This document shows, piece after piece, positions 5,316 through 10,071 of a stretch of DNA of 10,071 bases. Position 1 is the first letter of the stretch. Every line of letters starts with the position of its first letter. Origin of the DNA: Candidatus Kapaibacterium sp. (lineage in GTDB: Bacteria > Bacteroidota > Ignavibacteria > Kapaibacteriales > UBA2268); NCBI GenBank assembly GCA_027858275.1, contig JAQIDA010000136.1:1-10071 (forward strand). Direction: 5' to 3'. The notes below the pieces were generated by a model. That model saw only the letters and a program-made list of their open reading frames with translations, did no database searches and was not told the DNA's origin. A program made the translations under genes and the position numbers.

Positions 5316-7859
5316 TTATCCCTTCATATCCTTCACTATATCAGCGAATCCTGCCAATAATTCAGGAAGTTTACTTGCGTCTTTCCCGCCGGCTGTTGCC
5401 ATGTGCGGTTTTCCGCCGCCGCCGCCGCCGAGTTGTTTGGCGGCTGTACCGACTATTTTTCCGGCCGGCAATGATTTTTTCAGGTCATCTGTTACTACGC
5501 ATACGAGCTGTACTTTTTCTCCGGCAACTGCCGCAAGCAGGCCTATTCCGTTTGTAGCAAGAGCGTCACGCAGATTTTCACCCATTGTTCTGATCTGATC
5601 ATTTCCTTCGGCTGTGATTTCTCGAGCAACAACTTTGATTCCGTCCACATCCGCGGCTTCGTCTATCCATGCTGTGAAAGACTGTTTCAGAACTTCGATT
5701 TTCATCTTGTTGATTTCTTTATCGAGTTGCTTCAGTTTGTCGTTCAATTCGTCGATTTTTGTGTTTTTATCGGCGACTGTATTATGCAAATCGTTGATAT
5801 AATCATTAACGGCTTTGCCCGTGATCGCTACGATACGTCTTACGCCGGAGGCGATTGATTCTTCTGTAGTGATTTTGAAAAATCCGATTTCGCTTGTGTT
5901 ATTGACATGAACACCGCCGCAAAGTTCTTGTGAATATGTAGAGTCCATCGACACAACTCTGACTTCATCGCCGTATTTGTCGCCGAAGAACATTTTGATA
6001 TTGTCATTTTTCTGAGCTTCTTCGAGTGACAAGACTTGTGTGTCAATAGTGATCGATTCGAGGATTTTATCATTAACGATTTTTTCAATTTTAACAATAT
6101 CTTCGTCCGTGACTTTGGCAAAATGACTGAAATCGAATCGCAAAGCGTCCGGCGCGACCGACGAACCGGCTTGTTTAATGTGATTGCCGAGAACTCTGTA
6201 CAGTGCCTGATGAAGCAGGTGAGTAGCGGAGTGATTTCTCGAAATACTCATTCGGCGATCAGTATCTATAGAGACCAAAGCCTTAGAGCCGACAAGAGAT
6301 TCAACATCACGGTCGCAAAAATGAATTATCGCGTCGCCGGATTTGCGAACTTCCTGCACATCATAAGGCTGACCTGCTATCACGATTGTTCCCGTATCAG
6401 CATGCTGCCCGCCGCTTTCGACATAGAAAGGCGTTTTGTCAAGCACGATTTGGTTGTCATTTACATAGAGAATTTCGGCTTCGCAAGATGTATTATCATA
6501 TCCGATAAATTCAGATTTTGCGTTAACCGTCGGAAGTTCTGCTTCCTGAGACATAACTTTGCGCGCGCCTCTTGAGCGTTCACGCTGCTTAGTCATATTC
6601 TCGTTAAATCCTGGAATATCAACTGAGAAATCGTTTTCACGAGCGAGGAGTTCTGTCAAATCAAGCGGGAAGCCGAATGTATCATATAGTAAGAAAGCGT
6701 CAGTTCCCTTGATTTCTTTCGCAGCACCGAGCTGTGATTTAATATCCTCAAATTTTTCAAGACCGCGTTCCAAAGTTCTGAGGAAACTTTCTTCCTCGGC
6801 TTTGATGATTTTTTCAATTGTAGATTTCTGTTCGATTAATTCAGGGAAAACATCTCCCATTGTGTCGATCAATGTGGGGAGAAGTGTATAAAGAACCGCG
6901 TCCTTCATACCAAGGTTTCTCGCGTATCTTGAACCGCGACGAAGGATTCTTCTCAATACATAACCGCGCCCTTCATTGCCGGGTATAGCCCCGTCGGCAA
7001 TTGCGAATGAAAGAGTACGCACATGATCGGCGATAACTCTCATTGCGATACCGTTAGGATCAGTCAGTGAAGTTGAATATTTTTTGCCGCTGATTTCGGC
7101 GATTTTATTAATAAGAGGAGTGAAAACATCGGAATCATAATTCGACGATTTATTCTGAATAACCGCTACGATTCTTTCGAAACCCATACCTGTATCAACA
7201 TGTTTGGCCGAAAGGTCTTCGAGCGATCTGTCCGCTTTGCGATTGTACTGAATAAACACGAGATTCCAAATTTCTATTACTTCCGGAACGCCGGTGTTCA
7301 CAAGCGGCGCGCCTGATTTGTCGGGTGTAATGTCATAATGAATTTCGCTGCAGGGACCGCAAGGGCCGGTTTCGCCCATTTCCCAGAAATTATCTTTTTC
7401 GTCAAAACGCTGAATATGATTTTCGGGCAGAAACTTTTTCCAAAGCTCATAAGCCTCATCATCCGTACGGTATACAGTAGCGTAGAGACGTGTAGGATCG
7501 AGCTTCCAAATATCCACCATTAATTCCCAAGCCCAAGCGATAGCCTCCTCCTTATAGTAATCGCCGAAACTCCAGTTCCCGAGCATTTCAAAAAAAGTAT
7601 GATGGTATGTATCCACTCCGACTTCTTCCAAATCATTGTGCTTGCCGCTGACTCGGATACATTTTTGAGTGTCCGCCGCTCTCTTATAATCACGTTTGCC
7701 GGTGCCGAGGAATACATCTTTGAATTGATTCATTCCCGCATTAATGAAAAGCAGAGTCGGGTCTCCGTGCGGTGTAACAGGTGCACCCGGAACGATTTTA
7801 TGATCTTTGGATTTAAAGAAATCCATAAACGATTGTCTAATTTCTTTAGAAGTCATCAT
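5316..7859 (-). CDS. alaS: Alanyl-tRNA synthetase
   Basis: An 847-residue class II synthetase that charges tRNA-Ala with alanine in the cytosol and clears mischarged Ser- and Gly-tRNA-Ala. Numbering is from the ATG at 7859. The catalytic domain has TPHGDPTLLFINAGMNQF (29-46), motif 2 region HHTFFEMLGNWSFGD (86-100), GETGPCGPCSEIHYD (163-177) and the motif 3 stretch GRGYVLRRILRRGSR (297-311). The editing domain carries the zinc site: HSATH (543-547) and CGGVH (647-651). A coiled-coil segment (about 690-725) leads into the C-Ala domain with GGGGGGKPHMATAGG (811-825). All expected parts are present and the length is close to E. coli's 876. An in-frame TTG at 7904 would add 15 residues not found in the family; ATG 7859 or the adjacent ATG 7856 fits the usual M-T-S-K-E-I-R start. 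The Shine-Dalgarno signal is weak for every candidate. Confidence 0.98.
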   Translation of the reverse strand: MMTSKEIRQSFMDFFKSKDHKIVPGAPVTPHGDPTLLFINAGMNQFKDVFLGTGKRDYKRAADTQKCIRVSGKHNDLEEVGVDTYHHTFFEMLGNWSFGDYYKEEAIAWAWELMVDIWKLDPTRLYATVYRTDDEAYELWKKFLPENHIQRFDEKDNFWEMGETGPCGPCSEIHYDITPDKSGAPLVNTGVPEVIEIWNLVFIQYNRKADRSLEDLSAKHVDTGMGFERIVAVIQNKSSNYDSDVFTPLINKIAEISGKKYSTSLTDPNGIAMRVIADHVRTLSFAIADGAIPGNEGRGYVLRRILRRGSRYARNLGMKDAVLYTLLPTLIDTMGDVFPELIEQKSTIEKIIKAEEESFLRTLERGLEKFEDIKSQLGAAKEIKGTDAFLLYDTFGFPLDLTELLARENDFSVDIPGFNENMTKQRERSRGARKVMSQEAELPTVNAKSEFIGYDNTSCEAEILYVNDNQIVLDKTPFYVESGGQHADTGTIVIAGQPYDVQEVRKSGDAIIHFCDRDVESLVGSKALVSIDTDRRMSISRNHSATHLLHQALYRVLGNHIKQAGSSVAPDALRFDFSHFAKVTDEDIVKIEKIVNDKILESITIDTQVLSLEEAQKNDNIKMFFGDKYGDEVRVVSMDSTYSQELCGGVHVNNTSEIGFFKITTEESIASGVRRIVAITGKAVNDYINDLHNTVADKNTKIDELNDKLKQLDKEINKMKIEVLKQSFTAWIDEAADVDGIKVVAREITAEGNDQIRTMGENLRDALATNGIGLLAAVAGEKVQLVCVVTDDLKKSLPAGKIVGTAAKQLGGGGGGKPHMATAGGKDASKLPELLAGFADIVKDMKG

Positions 7860-7944
7860 TGTTTTAAGTTTTTCCGATTTATTTATATTGTATTGTTTTT
7901 TCAAATTTAAGTAATCAGACGACTGACATACGCTACTTTCCCGG

Positions 7945-8487
7945 TCATTCTATAAATCTGTTCGTGCTGTCCGGCTTGCCGTCGAATTTTTTGAACTTGC
8001 AGATAAAATCTTCATTACTGTATTTATTACTGCCAGAACGTTCCGATCGTGTTATGTGGAATGTTGTATCATTCAATATTTTACCCATATACATATAAGC
8101 TCTAAGCCCCCCTGTAGATGATGTAGCAAATACTTCATAAGTAATACTGTCTCCATCAATTTGAAAAACACTCCATTCAGCCTTATGCTTTTTTACGAAT
8201 TCGTGAAATTTACCGTTGCGAAATTCCTCTTCCTTAATTTCAATATCTTCTACTTTCATTGCGAATCCATTCAACATTATTCCGTTTTCATAAAAAAAAT
8301 TTACATGAATCCATTGTTTACCATCAATTATACCTCGATTTTCATAGTAGTAACCGTCAATTCGTAGCTCAGTCCCGTCATAAGGTCTCCTGTACATAGA
8401 GAGTTCATCATCCTCTCCCCAATAATTACATGATGAAAAAATCAATCCGGCGATCAATATCAGTATCGTTTTTATATAATGTTTCAT
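7945..8487 (-). CDS. Predicted lipoprotein of unknown function
   Basis: A 180-residue protein I cannot assign to a named family. Residues 1-19 are a lipoprotein signal peptide (MKHYIKTILILIAGLIFSSC), with the lipidated cysteine at C20 after a Bacteroidota-style F-S-S. The mature part has an acidic start (GEDDEL, 24-29), then LRIDGYYYEN (41-50) and NFFYENGIMLNG (63-74), a tyrosine-rich pattern I have seen in small Bacteroidota lipoproteins. A charged helix (about 80-103) and a beta-rich C-terminal half follow. No catalytic motif is evident. The ATG at 8487 is chosen because it opens the signal peptide and is preceded by ACGAGAA; an upstream in-frame TTG lies inside a palindrome and would bury the signal peptide. 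The gene is 85 bases before alaS on the same strand. Likely anchored in the envelope; function unknown. Confidence 0.8.
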   Translation of the reverse strand: MKHYIKTILILIAGLIFSSCNYWGEDDELSMYRRPYDGTELRIDGYYYENRGIIDGKQWIHVNFFYENGIMLNGFAMKVEDIEIKEEEFRNGKFHEFVKKHKAEWSVFQIDGDSITYEVFATSSTGGLRAYMYMGKILNDTTFHITRSERSGSNKYSNEDFICKFKKFDGKPDSTNRFIE

Positions 8488-8526
8488 AATTTTCTCGTTA
8501 TCTGAAACTGCTTTTTTAATTCCTCT

Positions 8527-8552
8527 CAACCTTGGGGTTAACCCCAAGGTTG
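8527..8552. repeat. 26-bp perfect palindrome with TTGCAA flank (hairpin repeat unit)
   Basis: Every base from 8527 to 8552 pairs with its mirror; each half reads CAACCTTGGGGTT. It sits 40 bases before the lipoprotein start codon. Its right end runs into GTTGCAAA (8549-8556), the same GTTGCAA flank that borders the right hairpin unit at 557-582. It could work as a bidirectional transcription stop or protein-binding site, but no T-run follows on either side close enough for a textbook terminator. Confidence 0.7.
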
Positions 8553-8570
8553 CAAAATTCTTCCTCTTGT

Positions 8571-8603
8571 CCCCCCGCCTGCGAAGGAGGGGGCTAGGGG
8601 GTG
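8571..8603. repeat. G/C-rich hairpin repeat overlapping the GT-C gene's 3' end
   Basis: CCCCCGCCT (8572-8580) pairs with AGGAGGGGG (8585-8593) with one mismatch around a GCGA loop, followed by CTAGGGGGTGG. This block contrasts sharply with its AT-rich surroundings and resembles CCCCCTNNCCCCCTCCTTC-type intergenic repeats I recall from Bacteroidota and related genomes. On the minus strand its ACCACCCCCTAG supplies the final codons and the stop of the GT-C gene. The top strand has four close G-runs (GG, GGGGG, GGGGG, GG), so a small G-quadruplex is possible. Confidence 0.6.
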
Positions 8604-9940
8604 GTTCTTTTTCTTCTATACATCAACCATGTTCCCAACAAGAACATATACACAGCGTTCATGTGTCTGTATTCATATTGAATCGCGGATATTATCAAGA
8701 ACTTATAGATGATAATTCCGGCGAGAAAGAACATTAACAACTTGTTTTCAGCTGAGGGCATCTTAATCAATAAGAACATGAATTTCAGCAGCAGCATAAA
8801 GAATATCGGGACGAATAAAGCCTGAATTATTTTTTCGGCAATAATCGCCGATGATTCTTCTGCAGGCAAATTAAACAATGCCGTGATTTTGCTTCCTAAA
8901 CCACTTCGCGAACTGATGTTTTGATTGATTTCCAATCGTCTGTCGAATGTTATGGCAAGATTAGCGAATTCTCCGGTATAGACTCCTCTGTATAATGAAG
9001 CGAAGAGATTATTCGCGCATTTCTTTATGAACAATCCCGGATTTTCAAGAATCAGTTTTTTGGTCTCAGCTTTGAATATTTTGTCAGCCTCTGCGGAGTA
9101 GGGATGAGGCAGACCCTTTGCCGCTGCGAAATCGAAAGCGGTTTGATCCAAAGGAACAATTCCCCATGGGTTATCAGGCAACTGACCGAGTGATATATAC
9201 ATAACCGCGCCGCCGTTAGTGGCGGAAAGATGAATTTCGTCTGTGATATTGTATGATCGGACTATCCAAGGGATCAGCAGTAACACAGCCAAGGCTGTGC
9301 CGACTAAACCCGATATTATCGCAGGTTTTCTATATTGCTTGAACGTCGGCAGAACGGACAAAACAGCTGTAAAAATTGGCAGATATAAATATTCCGACCG
9401 GAAATTTAATATAAGTCCGAGAAGCAATCCGTTGATAATCAGATGTTTTAACCGAGCTGTTTTGATATATGAAAAACCGTAATAGGCATAAGGAATGAGC
9501 AATGCTCCGGCAATCGCGTCCGGCCATTTGACCGACATCATCGCGATAAACGGCAAAAACAAAAGCAGATGAAAATATCGTTTTTGAATCATAAATAATT
9601 TATAGAAATACAAAATTCCGATATAACATAAAATCGCCTGAAGAGTCAGGAGGAACAGGCCGTTTGTTCCCGTTAAACTGTCCGCGGCGACAAGCAAAGT
9701 ATAACCCCAAAGCGGATATGTCAGAGCTTCATCGCCAAATTCAGCACATTGATATCCCTTGCCGTCAAGAATATTCTCGGCAATAGGTCGAAACACATCC
9801 GTTACCGTTCCCTGCTGATTGATGTGAGCATAATTCAGCGCGAAAACAATTATTATTGTCGCCACCGTAATCATGCCAAAATATTTTGCTTTGTCTTTCA
9901 TTGAAACGAATTTAACTCTTTTGAGTGAATCTATTATCAT
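8594..9940 (-). CDS. GT-C type multi-spanning membrane glycosyltransferase
   Basis: A 448-residue inner-membrane protein with about ten hydrophobic segments (roughly 21-38, 94-117, 122-139, 141-159, 167-182, 184-200, 206-226, 375-393, 400-421, 425-440) and a large loop between 227 and 374 expected outside the membrane. The first loop carries TDVFRPIAENILDGKGYQC (47-65); an acidic residue followed by a helix and an N-x-L-x-G-x-G-Y turn is typical of polyprenyl-phosphate-sugar-using GT-C enzymes related to PMT/ArnT, with Asp48 the likely catalytic residue. NFRSEYLYLP (179-188) and IPWIVRSYNI (223-232) also fit the superfamily. It would move a sugar from a lipid carrier to an extracytoplasmic acceptor; substrate unknown. 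The ATG at 9940 has no clear ribosome site, and Met14 is an alternative start. The last codons and the TAG lie inside a G/C-rich repeat. Confidence 0.78.
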   Translation of the reverse strand: MIIDSLKRVKFVSMKDKAKYFGMITVATIIIVFALNYAHINQQGTVTDVFRPIAENILDGKGYQCAEFGDEALTYPLWGYTLLVAADSLTGTNGLFLLTLQAILCYIGILYFYKLFMIQKRYFHLLLFLPFIAMMSVKWPDAIAGALLIPYAYYGFSYIKTARLKHLIINGLLLGLILNFRSEYLYLPIFTAVLSVLPTFKQYRKPAIISGLVGTALAVLLLIPWIVRSYNITDEIHLSATNGGAVMYISLGQLPDNPWGIVPLDQTAFDFAAAKGLPHPYSAEADKIFKAETKKLILENPGLFIKKCANNLFASLYRGVYTGEFANLAITFDRRLEINQNISSRSGLGSKITALFNLPAEESSAIIAEKIIQALFVPIFFMLLLKFMFLLIKMPSAENKLLMFFLAGIIIYKFLIISAIQYEYRHMNAVYMFLLGTWLMYRRKRTTP

Positions 9941-9969
9941 TTTATAATCGAGAATCGGGCAACAAATAT

Positions 9970-9998
9970 TTGTATATAAACCGGAGCCGTGCTAAATT
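9970..9998 (+). promoter_or_regulatory. Candidate sigma-70-like promoter for the right-edge gene
   Basis: TTGTAT (9970-9975), 17 bases, then TAAATT (9993-9998), ending 46 bases before the ATG at 10045. Overlapping it, TTTG at 9969 and TAAATTAG at 9993-10000 also loosely fit the TTTG/TAnnTTTG pattern of Bacteroidota promoters. Such matches are common by chance in AT-rich DNA. Confidence 0.28.
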
Positions 9999-10044
9999 AG
10001 ATGTTCAGAATAAAATCGAATTAGAATATAAATCGAGAAAATTG

Positions 10045-10071
10045 ATGGCAAAGAACAAGAAAAAGTTGAAA
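10045..10071 (+). CDS. Possible start of a divergent gene, cut by the window edge
   Basis: ATG at 10045 opens nine codons, MAKNKKKLK, that stay open to the last base. GAGAAA lies 5-10 bases upstream as a weak ribosome site, and a candidate promoter lies at 9970-9998. The gene would be divergent from the GT-C gene. A lysine-rich opening like this fits many proteins, so no function can be proposed. Confidence 0.45.

Noticed and set aside
5413..5430. Six-unit CCG trinucleotide run
   Set aside because: It encodes the conserved glycine run of the AlaRS C-Ala domain, so it is explained by protein constraint rather than a repeat tract of its own.
6036..6575. 179-codon plus-strand frame antisense to alaS
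   Set aside because: It lies wholly opposite the conserved editing and linker region of alaS and has no domain-like sequence; it is a shadow frame.
7860..7904. N-terminal extension of alaS from a TTG at 7904
   Set aside because: The family begins at M-T-S-K-E-I-R; the extra 15 residues are Lys/Asn-rich and have no counterpart.
8488..8547. N-terminal extension of the lipoprotein from a TTG at 8547
   Set aside because: It starts inside the palindrome and would put 20 residues in front of a normal lipoprotein signal peptide.

Overview
This AT-rich, gene-dense bacterial window carries eight protein genes that can be read with confidence, plus the first codons of a possible ninth at the right edge. 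The likely source is a Bacteroidota or FCB-group bacterium, perhaps Ignavibacteria- or Kapabacteria-like. Three things point there: the alanyl-tRNA synthetase begins MTSKEIRQSF and reads VADTQ-like/HHTFFEMLGNWSFGD in the style of that group; there are several Bacteroidota-like lipoproteins; and the intergenic hairpin repeats are of kinds I associate with those genomes. Shine-Dalgarno signals are mostly weak. The lineage is an inference from sequence style, not from a search.

Layout, left to right. Positions 1-387 (minus) hold the N-terminal part of a lipoprotein-type glutaminyl-peptide cyclotransferase. A 458-base gap (388-845) follows, with no gene but two separate inverted-repeat elements. 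A small DUF1648-like membrane protein (846-1187, plus) converges on a secreted Skp/OmpH-like protein (1191-1757, minus) with only 3 bases between their stop codons. A hairpin terminator (1870-1888) closes a 626-residue fusion of a cyclic-nucleotide-binding-like domain with aspartate ammonia-lyase (1919-3799, minus). Next come a GT-B glycosyltransferase (4071-5198, minus), alanyl-tRNA synthetase (5316-7859, minus), an unassigned lipoprotein (7945-8487, minus) and a multi-spanning GT-C type membrane glycosyltransferase (8594-9940, minus). Between the last two lie a 26-bp perfect palindrome and a G/C-rich hairpin repeat that reaches into the 3' end of the GT-C gene. A divergent plus-strand gene may start at 10045.

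Function. Six consecutive complete genes lie on the minus strand, but their gaps (85-270 bases) and mixed functions do not prove one operon. alaS is a housekeeping gene. The GT-B and GT-C enzymes suggest envelope or exopolysaccharide glycan assembly. The lipoproteins, the Skp-like protein and the cyclotransferase all act beyond the inner membrane. The aspartase makes fumarate and ammonia from aspartate, and its N-terminal sensor-like domain suggests direct control of the enzyme.

I found no defence system, phage, insertion sequence, CRISPR array, tRNA or rRNA. The best leads are the sensor-aspartase fusion and a set of short hairpin repeats that share a TTGCAA flank but have different, self-complementary stems.
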